From NCBI RefSeq assembly GCF_003945545.1, contig NZ_CP029617.1:4289001-4353000 (forward strand): a stretch of 64,000 bases of DNA, in the 5' to 3' direction. Within the stretch, counting starts at the first letter, position 1, and the number at the start of each line of letters is the position of its first letter. A model generated the notes under the pieces. The model had not been told where the DNA came from and did no database searches. It saw only the letters and a list, made by a program, of their open reading frames with translations. Made by a program: the position numbers and the translations under genes. Positions 1 to 9,741 of this stretch are shown piece after piece. Source of the DNA: Streptomyces sp. WAC 01529. GTDB lineage: Bacteria; Actinomycetota; Actinomycetes; Streptomycetales; Streptomycetaceae.

Positions 1-1097
1 CGGCCGTCGCCGTTGATGTCCCCGAGCTCCAGCTCGGCGCCGAACGCGTCGCCGGTCTCGCCGCTGCCGGGCACGCCCTCGGTGTCCTGGGTGATGACCT
101 GGCTGCCGCCGTACGGGCCGGTGGACTTGCCCTTCACGACGTACACGGTGCCGCCCTTGTGGGCGCCGTCGATGCCGTCGTCCCAGGTCAGGCCGATGAC
201 GATGTCGCCGTAGCCGTCGCCGTCCGTGTCGCCGACATCGGTGATGGTGCCGCCGGGGAGCCGCTGCACGCCGGCCGTGGTGACGCCGTTCGCGCTGCCG
301 GGCAGCCACAGGTTCGCGTTGTCGCCGCCTGCGACGGAGAAGCCGTCGACGATCAGGTCGTCCTTGCCGTCGCCGTTGACGTCACCGGAGTGCAGGTTGA
401 GGGGGCCCGCGCCCTCGCCGCTGTGGATGGGCGGCGTCACGGTGTAGTGGCGGCCGGTGCCGCCCGCGCGGGTGAAGCCGCCTTCGTAGACGTCGAGGGT
501 GGCGGAGCCCGAGCGGGAGCCGATGACGAGGTCGTCCTTGCCGTCGCCGTCGAAGTCGCCCGCCTCGATGGGCGCGCCGAAGAAGTCGTGCTTGGTGGGG
601 CGCGGGTCCTTCACCGTGGTGCCGCCGGACAGGCCGTTCTTCGAGCCCCACAGGATCTGTACGGTGCCGCCGTCGGCGTCCGAGCCGACGTCCTCGCCGA
701 TCGCGGAGACCGCGAGGTCGTCGTATCCGTCGCGGTTGAAGTCGCCGAACGCGATGTCGCTGCCGAAGTGGTCGTTCTTCTCGGCGTCGCCGGGCACGCC
801 CGCGCTGTTCTGGCTGTACGAGAGGTGGCGCCGCTCGGCACCGCCGTACGTCACGGCGACCTGGCCCGCTTCGGCCTTGCCGGAGACGGTGGCGCCCGTG
901 GCGGCGGTGGCGAGGTCCGCGACGCCGTCGCCGTTGAAGTCGGCTTCGTCCGGCTGGGTGGCGGGGGCCGGCGCGGCGGTGGCGGTGGCCGCCGTGGCGG
1001 TGAGCAGTCCACCGGAGAGCGCGGCCGCGACGGCCGTCGCCGCGGCGAGGCGTATGCGTCCGGGTCTGGTGGTGGTGGTGCGCTTGTGCTGGGCCAT
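1..1097 (-). CDS. Exported FG-GAP repeat (integrin-alpha-like beta-propeller) protein, 3' end beyond window
   Basis: Reads leftward from ATG at 1097 with no stop before the window edge, so at least 365 residues. It begins with a twin-Arg-poor but basic n-region (MAQHKRTTTTRPGR), a hydrophobic Ala-rich segment and an APAPATQ stretch, which looks like a signal peptide. After that come repeated calcium-loop motifs of the DxNGDGxxDLA type (DFNGDGVADLA, DFNRDGYDDLA, DFDGDGKDDLV, DVNGDGKDDLI, DTDGDGYGDIV), spaced about 60-70 residues apart, the signature of FG-GAP blades. The family folds as a secreted calcium-binding propeller used in adhesion or carbohydrate binding; the partner cannot be read from sequence. 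First of three similar genes in a row, all on this strand. Confidence 0.88.
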   Translation of the reverse strand, partial: MAQHKRTTTTRPGRIRLAAATAVAAALSGGLLTATAATATAAPAPATQPDEADFNGDGVADLATAATGATVSGKAEAGQVAVTYGGAERRHLSYSQNSAGVPGDAEKNDHFGSDIAFGDFNRDGYDDLAVSAIGEDVGSDADGGTVQILWGSKNGLSGGTTVKDPRPTKHDFFGAPIEAGDFDGDGKDDLVIGSRSGSATLDVYEGGFTRAGGTGRHYTVTPPIHSGEGAGPLNLHSGDVNGDGKDDLIVDGFSVAGGDNANLWLPGSANGVTTAGVQRLPGGTITDVGDTDGDGYGDIVIGLTWDDGIDGAHKGGTVYVVKGKSTGPYGGSQVITQDTEGVPGSGETGDAFGAELELGDINGDG

Positions 1098-1230
1098 GCG
1101 GTTCTCCTGCGGCATGCGGGGATGGGGCGTTCACCGGGCGTTGGCCTTGGTGTCACGCCGTGGTCGGCGAAGGGGAGACCGCCGGGGGGCCTCAAGGGTT
1201 GTACGGGAATGGGGAGTTGGAGAGCGGGAA

Positions 1231-1266
1231 CGCCGGACGGGCTGGATCTCTCCAGCCCGTCCGGCG
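1231..1266. terminator. Perfect hairpin between FG-GAP genes
   Basis: A 16-bp perfect stem (1231-1246 with 1251-1266) around a TCTC loop lies about 80 nt downstream of the FG-GAP gene ending at 1348 and upstream of the next one. It probably ends transcription of the upstream gene. Its right arm is also the first part of a repeat found again at 63065-63106. Confidence 0.65.
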
Positions 1267-1295
1267 TTTGAGGACGAACTCGGCGAAGCCGGTGA
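1254..1295 (+). repeat. Extragenic repeat family B, copy 1
   Basis: Forty-two bases beginning AGCCCGTCCGGCGTTTGAGG and ending CGGCGAAGCCGGTGA. The same 42 bases with one difference occur at 63065-63106. From memory this is a common extragenic repeat in Streptomyces genomes; function unknown. Confidence 0.7.
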
Positions 1296-1347
1296 TTCAC
1301 CGGCCAACCAAAGGCACCGCCCGCCGATCAAAGACACCGCCCAAGGC

Positions 1348-2805
1348 CTACCGGCCAAGCACCGCCCCGTAGGCCACGCTGCCCGAAAGCCCCAGCTTGC
1401 CCGGCGTCACCGAGGTGACCGGCGGGTTCGGGCCGTCCTTCGGGGTCGCGGCGTACCAGACGCCGCCCTTGCCGTCCTCGCCCGGCGCGCCCACCGCGAT
1501 GTCCGGGTAGGTGTCGCCGTTGTAGTCACCGGTGGTGACGGCCGCGCCGAGCCGGTCGTCGGCCTCCGCGTTGCCCGCCACGCCCGTGGAGTTCTGGCTG
1601 AAGGAGGGGCCGACGAGGTGCTTGCCGGTGCCGAGCGAGGCGAGGACCGAGTAGGAACCGGCGTTCTTGGCGGTGCCGACGGCCTCGGTGTCGGCGCCTA
1701 CGATCAGCTCGTCGATGCCGTCCTTGTCGACGTTGGCGGTCGCCAGGTGCGCGCCGAAGTTGTCGTCGGCCTCCGCGGTGCCGCCGACCTGCGGGCTGTC
1801 CTGCGTGGTGCAGGAGGAGCCGCCGTCGCCGAACGCGCCGCCCTTCTTGCCGTAGACGGTGAGGACGGCGCCGCCGAGGCGGTCCTCGCAGGCGGTGCTC
1901 TCGGACTCGGGGTTGGGCTGGACGTGTCCGATGGCGAGGTCGTCGGTGCCGTCGCCGTCGAAGTCACCGGCGGCCAGGGCGGAGTAGGTGGTGTCGCCGC
2001 TGGACCACGCCGTCTTCCACGCGCCGGACGCCCGGCTCAGCACCTCGGTGCCGCTGATCTCCATGCCGTCGTACGCCAGGGCGATGTCGTCGCCGCCGTC
2101 GCCGTCGAAGTCACCGCTGGTCACGACGGTCGGCCCGGCGAAGTGCCAGCCCTGGATGCGGGAGAGCGTGGCGGGTGAGCCCGAGGTGAACGGGCCCGGC
2201 CGCATCGAGAGCGAGCTGGTCTCGTCGGAGTGGGTGTTGAGGGCGATGTCCTTGTCGCCGTCCTTGTCGAAGTCGCCGGTGGTGAGGGCCGCCCCGTACC
2301 CGCGGGCTTCGTTCTCTCCTCCGGAGGCCGCGGTGAAGCCGCCATTGAAGCCGCTCGCGGAGCCCCACACGATCGTGACGGTGCCCGCGTTCAGGGCGGC
2401 GTCGATGTCCTCGCCGGGGGCGCCGACGACCAGGTCCGCGTAACCGTCGCCGTTCATGTCGTTCGAGTCGACGGCCCTGCCGAACTTGTCGCCCGCCTCG
2501 GCGGTGCCGGGCACACCCGTGGTGGCCTGGCTGACCGTGGCCGAGCCGTGCTTGCCGAGGCCGGACGCGCCGCCCCAGACGACGTTGACGTATCCGGCAC
2601 CGGCCTTGCCGCCGACCGTCGCGCCGGGCACGCCGACCGCGAGGTCCGCGTAGCCGTCGCCGTTGTAGTCGGCGCGGAGCTTGGAGGGCTCGACGGCGGA
2701 GGCGCCGCCCGCCGTCAGGCCCGTGAGGGCGAGGGCCGTGGCGGCGCAGAGGGCGCCCGCCGCGATGAGCCTGTTCCGTGCGGGCTTCCGCACGTGCTGA
2801 GTCAC
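1348..2805 (-). CDS. Exported FG-GAP repeat protein
   Basis: 485 residues. The start is a GTG at 2805 with GGAG eight to nine bases upstream. MTQHVRKPARNRLIAAG then a hydrophobic Ala/Leu stretch ending near ASAVEP is a signal peptide. Seven DxNGDGxxDLA-like calcium loops follow (DYNGDGYADLA, DMNGDGYADLV, DFDKDGDKDIA, DFDGDGGDDIA, DFDGDGTDDLA, NVDKDGIDELI, DYNGDTYPDIA), so the mature part is expected to be one seven-bladed FG-GAP propeller with no further domain. Paralogous to the genes on either side; 56 bases separate it from the gene upstream, so co-transcription is possible. Substrate or binding partner unknown. Confidence 0.9.
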   Translation of the reverse strand: MTQHVRKPARNRLIAAGALCAATALALTGLTAGGASAVEPSKLRADYNGDGYADLAVGVPGATVGGKAGAGYVNVVWGGASGLGKHGSATVSQATTGVPGTAEAGDKFGRAVDSNDMNGDGYADLVVGAPGEDIDAALNAGTVTIVWGSASGFNGGFTAASGGENEARGYGAALTTGDFDKDGDKDIALNTHSDETSSLSMRPGPFTSGSPATLSRIQGWHFAGPTVVTSGDFDGDGGDDIALAYDGMEISGTEVLSRASGAWKTAWSSGDTTYSALAAGDFDGDGTDDLAIGHVQPNPESESTACEDRLGGAVLTVYGKKGGAFGDGGSSCTTQDSPQVGGTAEADDNFGAHLATANVDKDGIDELIVGADTEAVGTAKNAGSYSVLASLGTGKHLVGPSFSQNSTGVAGNAEADDRLGAAVTTGDYNGDTYPDIAVGAPGEDGKGGVWYAATPKDGPNPPVTSVTPGKLGLSGSVAYGAVLGR

Positions 2806-2861
2806 TGAGATGTCTCCAACTGGGTTAAAGGGAAGGCAAGTCGCCCCGCAGGCGGGGAAGG

Positions 2862-4256
2862 TCAGCGCAGGGTGTGTCCGAAGCGCGCGTCCACGCCCCC
2901 GACGCCGAAGTCCCTGCCGTTGAAGGAGGTCGCGTAGGACGAGGTCAGGCCGGTCGCCGTGCCGCGCAGGGACCAGACGGCGCCGACGTCCCGGGTCGTG
3001 TCGATGTCCTCGTCGGTGGCGCCGGTGGCCAGGTCCGCCCTGCCGTTCTTGTTGATGTCCTTGAGGCGTACGGACGTACCGAAGTGGTCACCCGGCTCCG
3101 CGACGCCCGGTACGCCCGAGGTCTCCTGGTGCCAGGACTTGCCGGAGGTGAAAGCGCCTCCGGAGGACTTCAGGAGCGTCACAGCGCCCGCGCCCGCGAC
3201 CGTGCCGACGGTCTCGCCGGGCGCGCCCACCGCGAGGTCGGCCAGGCCGTCGCCGGTCACGTCGCCCGCGGAGAGGGAGGCGCCGAAGCCGTCGCCGCTC
3301 TCGTCGGTGCCGGGCACGCCCGTGCTGTCCTGGTGGTACGTCGTCGGGGCGCCGAACTTCTGGTCGCCGCCGAGCCGCACGGTGACCGAACCGCCCTTGC
3401 CGCCATGGGCGTTCCGGGAATTGCCGGTGATCAGGTCGGCGTAGCCGTCGCCGTTGACGTCACCGGCGGTGGCCGCGTCGCGGGTGGCGGTGGGGTCGTC
3501 GCCCTCGCCGAGGATCTCGGCCCGGTAGCCGTAGTCGCCCGCGCCGCCGTTCATGTGGGCGGTCCAGGCGCCGCCGTCCGCGCGCTCGCCGTACAGGACG
3601 AGGCTGATGCCGTCCGCCTGCTTGAAGTTGCCGGCGACCATGCCGTCGAGGCGGGTGCCCTCGGGGATGAAGTCGACCTCCAGGCCGAGCGGGCGCTCGA
3701 ATTCGTTCCCGTCGCTGTAGTACCACCAGTTGTCGCCGCTGACCACGGCGAGCTGCTGGCTTCCGTCGCCGTCGAAGTCGGTCCAGACGGTGGCCTCGCC
3801 GAAGCGGCCCGCGGTGTCGGCAGGGGAGTTCACGACGCGGCCGCCGTCGTGGAAGCCGTTCTTGCCGCCCCAGATGATGGTGACCGCGCCGGACGGCCTG
3901 CCGTCGACCTTCTCGCCGGGGGCGCCGACGACGAGGTCGGCGTAGCCGTCGCGGTTCACGTCGCCCGTGGTGACGTTCTCGCCGAACTCGTCCTCGGGCT
4001 CGGTCACGCCGGGCACCTGGAGGGAGTTCTGGGTGAGGGTCGTCGCCTGGTTGGCGGCGAGCCCGGACGCCGAACCGAAGGTCACGGTGACGGAGTTGGT
4101 GCGCGGCGAGCCGATCGCGAGGTCGCGGTAGCCGTCGCCGTTGAAGTCGTCCTTGAGCACGGAGGCGGCGCTCGCCGAACCGGCCAGCGGCAACGTCAGC
4201 CCCGCGGCGGCGAGGGCCGCGACGGTGGCGGTGACGGCCAGGTTTCTTGCACGCAC
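2862..4256 (-). CDS. Exported FG-GAP repeat protein
   Basis: 464 residues from a GTG at 4256, chosen because GGGAG sits about eight bases upstream and the protein then opens directly with a signal peptide (VRARNLAVTATVAALAAAG, cleavage near SASAA). A longer reading from 4397 would add 47 residues ahead of the signal sequence and is unlikely. FG-GAP calcium loops include DFNGDGYRDLA, DVNRDGYADLV, DVNGDGYADLI, DVTGDGLADLA and DINKNGRADLA; one blade (DFDGDGSQQLA) has a weakened motif. Probably a secreted calcium-binding propeller like its two downstream neighbours; the three look like tandem duplicates that have since diverged. Confidence 0.9.
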   Translation of the reverse strand: MRARNLAVTATVAALAAAGLTLPLAGSASAASVLKDDFNGDGYRDLAIGSPRTNSVTVTFGSASGLAANQATTLTQNSLQVPGVTEPEDEFGENVTTGDVNRDGYADLVVGAPGEKVDGRPSGAVTIIWGGKNGFHDGGRVVNSPADTAGRFGEATVWTDFDGDGSQQLAVVSGDNWWYYSDGNEFERPLGLEVDFIPEGTRLDGMVAGNFKQADGISLVLYGERADGGAWTAHMNGGAGDYGYRAEILGEGDDPTATRDAATAGDVNGDGYADLITGNSRNAHGGKGGSVTVRLGGDQKFGAPTTYHQDSTGVPGTDESGDGFGASLSAGDVTGDGLADLAVGAPGETVGTVAGAGAVTLLKSSGGAFTSGKSWHQETSGVPGVAEPGDHFGTSVRLKDINKNGRADLATGATDEDIDTTRDVGAVWSLRGTATGLTSSYATSFNGRDFGVGGVDARFGHTLR

Positions 4257-4399
4257 GTGGTACTCCCGGAACTGGGGGACTCTGGGTGGAGCTGGGCTTC
4301 CGGGTGTGTGACTCGTGAGGTGTACGAAGGGTTGTGCGAAGGGAAAGGCGCGGTGTCCTCGCGGGGCCGCTTGAGGCACGCGAAGGCTGGCCCGCATGC

Positions 4400-4449
4400 C
4401 CGGCCCCGTATGCGAAATACCGGCCCCGCATACGAAAAGGCCGGCCCCG
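4400..4449. repeat. Short imperfect tandem repeat
   Basis: The motif CCGGCCCCG recurs at 4400, 4420 and 4441 with a 20-21 bp period, each of the first two followed by RYATRCGAAA-type sequence. The inner hexamers GTATGC and GCATAC (4408-4413, 4428-4433) are inverted copies, so the array can also fold. It lies between the oxidoreductase stop and the FG-GAP gene start. Confidence 0.6.
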
Positions 4450-4473
4450 CCCAGAGAGGGCGGAACCGGCCTT
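4437..4473 (-). terminator. Terminator of the Fe-S oxidoreductase gene
   Basis: Arms 4437-4452 and 4458-4473 pair for 14 of 16 positions (one 2x2 internal mismatch) around an AGAGA loop. Read on the minus strand the stem ends in CCTTTT, a short U tract, 18 bases past the stop codon at 4491. Confidence 0.75.
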
Positions 4474-4490
4474 TTACCGTACCGGGACCC

Positions 4491-6758
4491 CTACTTGACC
4501 GGCTCCGGCTCCGGCGTGTCCACCGACTCCTCGTCGCCCGCCGGATCGGCAGGCGTCTTCACGGAGTCGAGCAGCAGCTGCGCCACGTCGACGACCTGGA
4601 GCGATTCCTTCGCCTGGCCGTCGTTCTTCTTGCCGTTGACCGAGTCGGTGAGCATGACGAGGCAGAACGGGCACGCGGTGGAGACGATGTCGGGATTGAG
4701 GGAGAGCGCCTCGTCGACCCGCTCCGTGTTGATCCGCTTGCCGATCCGCTCCTCCATCCACATCCGGGCACCACCGGCGCCGCAGCAGAAGCCGCGCTCC
4801 TTGTGGCGGTGCATCTCCTGCTGGCGCAGGCCCGGGACGGCGGACATGATCTCGCGCGGGGGCGTGTAGACCTTGTTGTGACGGCCCAGGTAGCAGGGGT
4901 CGTGGTACGTGATCAGACCCTCGACCGGCGTAACCGGGATCAGCTTGCCCTCGTCGATCAGGTGCTGGAGCAGCTGCGTGTGGTGGATGACCTCGAACTC
5001 GCCGCCCAGCTGGGGGTACTCGTTCGCGATGGTGTTGAAGCAGTGCGGACAGGTCGCGACGATCTTCTTCGCCGACTTCGGCTTACGCGTCGACTCGTCC
5101 TCATCGTCCTCGCCGTACGCCATGTTCAGCATCGCGACGTTCTCCTGGCCGAGCTGCTGGAAGAGCGGCTCGTTGCCCAGGCGCCGGGCGGAGTCACCGG
5201 TGCACTTCTCGTCGCCGCCCATGATCGCGAACTTGACGCCCGCGATGTGCAGCAGCTCGGCGAAGGCCTTGGTGGTCTTCTTGGCCCGGTCCTCCAGGGC
5301 GCCCGCGCAGCCGACCCAGTAGAGGTAGTCGACCTCGGTGAGGTCCTCCACGTCCTTGCCGACGATCGGGACCTCGAAGTCGACCTCCTTGGTCCACTCC
5401 ACGCGCTGCTTCTTGGCGAGCCCCCAGGGGTTGCCCTTCTTCTCCAGGTTCTTGAGCATCGTGCCCGCCTCGGACGGGAACGCGCTCTCGATCATCACCT
5501 GGTAGCGGCGCATGTCGACGATGTGGTCGATGTGCTCGATGTCGACCGGGCACTGCTCGACGCAGGCGCCGCAGGTGGTGCAGGACCACAGGACGTCGGG
5601 GTCGATGACGCCGTTCTCTTCGCGGGTGCCGATGAGCGGCCGCTCGGCCTCCGCGAGAGCGGCGGCGGGGACGTCGGCGAGCTGCTCGGCCGACGCCTTC
5701 TCCTCGCCCTCCATGGTCTTGCCGCCGCCCGCGAGCAGGTAGGGCGCCTTGGCGTGCGCGTGGTCGCGCAGCGACATGATGAGGAGCTTGGGGGAGAGCG
5801 GCTTGCCCGTGTTCCAGGCGGGGCACTGCGACTGGCAGCGGCCGCACTCCGTGCACGTGGAGAAGTCCAGCAGGCCCTTCCAGGAGAACTGCTCGACCTG
5901 GGAGACGCCGAAGGTGTCGTCCTCGCCCGGGTCCTCCCAGTCGATGGCCTTGCCGCCGCTGGTCATCGGCTGCAGCTCACCCAGCGTGGTGGAGCCGTCC
6001 GCGTCCCGCTTGAACCAGATGTTCGGGAAGGCGAGGAAGCGGTGCCAGGCCACGCCCATGTCGGTCTTCAGGGAGACCGTGATCATCCAGATGAACGAGG
6101 TCGCGATCTTCAGGCCCGCGAAGAAGTACGTGAGGTTCTGGAGCGTGGAGACGTCCAGGCCCTCAAGGGCCGAGACCAGGGGGTACGAGATGAAGAACGA
6201 GGCCTCGTAGCCGTCCACGTGGTGCTGGGCGCCCTCAAGGGCGTGCAGCATGAAGATGCAGACGCCGACGATGAGGATGACGGTCTCGACGAAGTACGCC
6301 TGGCCGGTGTTCGATCCGGCGAAGCGGGACTTGCGGCCGGGCTTGCCGGGACGGTTCAGCTGCCGGATGACGATCAGCGTCGCGATGCCGAGCACGGTCA
6401 TCGTGCCGAGGAACTCGACGAAGACGTTGTACGGCGCCCACTCGCCGATGATCGGCAGCATCCAGTCGGCCTTGAAGAGCTGGCCGATGGCGTTGACGAT
6501 CGTCAGCAGCAGCGAGAAGAACCCCACCGCCACGAACCAGTGCGCGACACCGACGACGCCCCACCGGTTCATGCGCGTATGGCCGAGGAACTCCTTGACC
6601 ACGGTGAGCGTGCGCTGGACGGGGTAGTCGGTCCGGGTTCCGGCGGGCACGGGCTGGCCGAGCCGCATGAACTTGTAGATCTGCACGATGGCACGGCCGA
6701 ACAGCGCTACGCCGACCACGATTAGGACCAGCGACACGATGATCGCGGCGAGTTGCAT
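4491..6758 (-). CDS. Membrane Fe-S oxidoreductase (EtfD-like, heterodisulfide reductase-related)
   Basis: 755 residues, ATG with GAGGAG nine bases upstream. Five hydrophobic segments fill residues 5-240 (nitrate-reductase-gamma-like membrane part). Two 4Fe-4S motifs follow, CTECGRCQSQCP near 301 and CTTCGACVEQCP near 393, then two cysteine-rich CCG domains (VGCAG near 483 with TCPHC; DPCYLG and GFCCGAGG near 654 with CPFC). This order matches mycobacterial EtfD (Rv0338c), which passes electrons from the electron-transfer flavoprotein of fatty-acid beta-oxidation to the quinone pool. That role is inferred from architecture; no etfAB or acyl-CoA dehydrogenase gene lies nearby. Divergent from dnaK; a TTAC/GTAA palindrome precedes it. 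Confidence 0.87.
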   Translation of the reverse strand: MQLAAIIVSLVLIVVGVALFGRAIVQIYKFMRLGQPVPAGTRTDYPVQRTLTVVKEFLGHTRMNRWGVVGVAHWFVAVGFFSLLLTIVNAIGQLFKADWMLPIIGEWAPYNVFVEFLGTMTVLGIATLIVIRQLNRPGKPGRKSRFAGSNTGQAYFVETVILIVGVCIFMLHALEGAQHHVDGYEASFFISYPLVSALEGLDVSTLQNLTYFFAGLKIATSFIWMITVSLKTDMGVAWHRFLAFPNIWFKRDADGSTTLGELQPMTSGGKAIDWEDPGEDDTFGVSQVEQFSWKGLLDFSTCTECGRCQSQCPAWNTGKPLSPKLLIMSLRDHAHAKAPYLLAGGGKTMEGEEKASAEQLADVPAAALAEAERPLIGTREENGVIDPDVLWSCTTCGACVEQCPVDIEHIDHIVDMRRYQVMIESAFPSEAGTMLKNLEKKGNPWGLAKKQRVEWTKEVDFEVPIVGKDVEDLTEVDYLYWVGCAGALEDRAKKTTKAFAELLHIAGVKFAIMGGDEKCTGDSARRLGNEPLFQQLGQENVAMLNMAYGEDDEDESTRKPKSAKKIVATCPHCFNTIANEYPQLGGEFEVIHHTQLLQHLIDEGKLIPVTPVEGLITYHDPCYLGRHNKVYTPPREIMSAVPGLRQQEMHRHKERGFCCGAGGARMWMEERIGKRINTERVDEALSLNPDIVSTACPFCLVMLTDSVNGKKNDGQAKESLQVVDVAQLLLDSVKTPADPAGDEESVDTPEPEPVK

Positions 6759-6790
6759 TTGGGGGCTCCTCGGGCCTGCGAGGCGAACTA

Positions 6791-6804
6791 TTACTAAGCG
6801 GTAA
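6791..6804 (-). promoter_or_regulatory. Palindrome TTACTAAGCGGTAA upstream of the oxidoreductase
   Basis: TTAC and GTAA half-sites separated by six bases, 33 bp before the ATG at 6758. The size and position fit a TetR-family operator overlapping the promoter. A fatty-acid-responsive repressor would suit an EtfD-like product, but no such regulator is in the window and the assignment is inference. Confidence 0.45.
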
Positions 6805-6857
6805 CTTATGCAGTCCGTCTGAGACTACCCACTTACTCCGCCGCACTGTAGCCAGCA

Positions 6858-6908
6858 ACCCGGTGATCTGCGTCGCTCAGGCAACCCTTCGCGGCTAGAT
6901 CACCGGGT
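6858..6908. other. Long-loop inverted repeat in the divergent intergenic region
   Basis: Perfect 12-bp arms ACCCGGTGATCT (6858-6869) and AGATCACCGGGT (6897-6908) enclose 27 bases. It sits in the 356-bp gap between the oxidoreductase and dnaK. It could be a spread operator or an RNA stem of the oxidoreductase leader; neither is shown. Confidence 0.4.
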
Positions 6909-6915
6909 GACATGA

Positions 6916-6968
6916 GCGCCCCGTCAGGGGCGCGGGGAACGGCGCGAGCAACCCAACGAGACCCGCAG
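6916..6968 (+). repeat. Extragenic repeat family A, copy 1
   Basis: A GCGCCCCGTCAGGGGCGC hairpin, then GGGGAACGGCGCGAGCAACC, nine bases, then CCGCAG. The same layout recurs at 18331, 27359, 39125 and 56792 and in inverted orientation at 18308 and 56783. Function unknown. Confidence 0.75.
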
Positions 6969-7019
6969 CCGACCGTGAAGCCCCGGGAGGCCCACCTTGC
7001 GCGTAAGCACGCGATAAGA

Positions 7020-7040
7020 GTTGAGCCCCCCAGACTCACA
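7020..7040. promoter_or_regulatory. Second HAIR-like site upstream of dnaK
   Basis: GTTGAGC-N7-ACTCACA, matching the HspR inverted repeat CTTGAGT-N7-ACTCAAG at 11 of 14 arm positions with exact seven-base spacing. It lies 52 bp upstream of the stronger site, as expected for multiple HspR sites at dnaK promoters of Streptomyces. Confidence 0.6.
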
Positions 7041-7044
7041 TCTG

Positions 7045-7073
7045 TTGACGCCAGCGCAGCGCTCATGCATGCT
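7045..7073 (+). promoter_or_regulatory. dnaK promoter
   Basis: TTGACG (7045-7050), 17 bases, CATGCT (7068-7073). The -10 element runs into the HAIR operator, so bound HspR would block RNA polymerase. Positioned about 35 bp before the dnaK ATG. Confidence 0.55.
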
Positions 7074-7092
7074 TGAGCCAGATCCACTCAAG
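7072..7092. promoter_or_regulatory. HAIR operator for HspR at dnaK
   Basis: CTTGAGC-N7-ACTCAAG, 13 of 14 arm bases identical to the HspR-associated inverted repeat. It lies just downstream of the -10 region and 22 bp before the ATG of the operon that encodes HspR itself, giving the known autoregulatory loop in which DnaK acts as co-repressor. Confidence 0.9.
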
Positions 7093-7114
7093 AAGTACCT
7101 CTGGAGGAACCGAA

Positions 7115-8976
<1,862 letters not shown>

Positions 8977-8977
<1 letters not shown>

Positions 8978-9708
8978 TGACCGAGGAGACCCCGGGCTTC
9001 GGCGAGAACGCCGAGAAGCCTGACGTCCCCTCCGGCGCCACCCCTGATGACGCGGCGCCGAAGGCCGCCGAGCCCTCCACCGAGGAGGGCCCGGCGGCCC
9101 CGGCCGGGGACGCAGACAGCAAGACGTCCGCCCAGGACTCGAGCCTGGTCGGCCTGACCGCCCAGCTGGACCAGGCCCGCACCGCGCTCAACGAGCGCAC
9201 GGCGGACCTCCAGCGGCTGCAGGCCGAGTATCAGAACTACCGCCGCAGGGTGGAGCGGGACAAGGTGGCGGTGAAGGAGATCGCCTCGGCGAACCTCCTC
9301 TCCGAGCTGCTGCCGACCCTCGACGACATCGGCCGCGCCCGTGAACACGGCGAGCTGGTCGGTGGCTTCAAGTCGGTCGCCGAGGCGCTGGAGACGGTCG
9401 TCGCCAAGATGGGCCTCCAGCAGTTCGGCAAGGAGGGCGAGCCCTTCGACCCGACGATCCACGAGGCCCTGATGCACAGCTACGCACCGGACGTCACCGA
9501 GACGACGTGCGTCGCGATCCTGCAGCCGGGGTACCGCATCGGCGAGCGCACCATCCGCCCCGCGCGGGTGGCCGTCGCCGAGCCGCAGCCCGGCGCGCAG
9601 ACCGTCAAGGGCGACGAGGCCTCCGACGACTCCGAGGCCGCCACGGCTCCCGCGGAGGGCTCGGAAGGCTCGGACGAGAAGGAGACCGGTGGCCCGGACA
9701 AGGGCTGA
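8977..9708 (+). CDS. grpE: Nucleotide exchange factor GrpE
   Basis: 243 residues, ATG overlapping the dnaK stop by one base (TGATG), so translation is coupled. The first 50 residues are acidic and low in complexity, followed by the long dimer helix (LTAQLDQARTALNERTADLQ) and the compact beta domain with the family motif ALMHSYAPDVTE. The C-terminal 45 residues form another acidic tail. GrpE releases ADP from DnaK. Tails on both sides make it longer than the roughly 200-residue E. coli protein, as usual in actinomycetes. Confidence 0.97.
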
Positions 9709-9741
9709 CGGCTACGACATGAGTGAGGAGGGACGTCGAGG

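Noticed and set aside
2874..6725. Open frame of 1283 codons on the plus strand opposite the FG-GAP and oxidoreductase genes
   Set aside because: Its translation is rich in Arg, Val, Gly and Asp without domains, and it is the mirror of two convincing minus-strand genes; a high-GC shadow.
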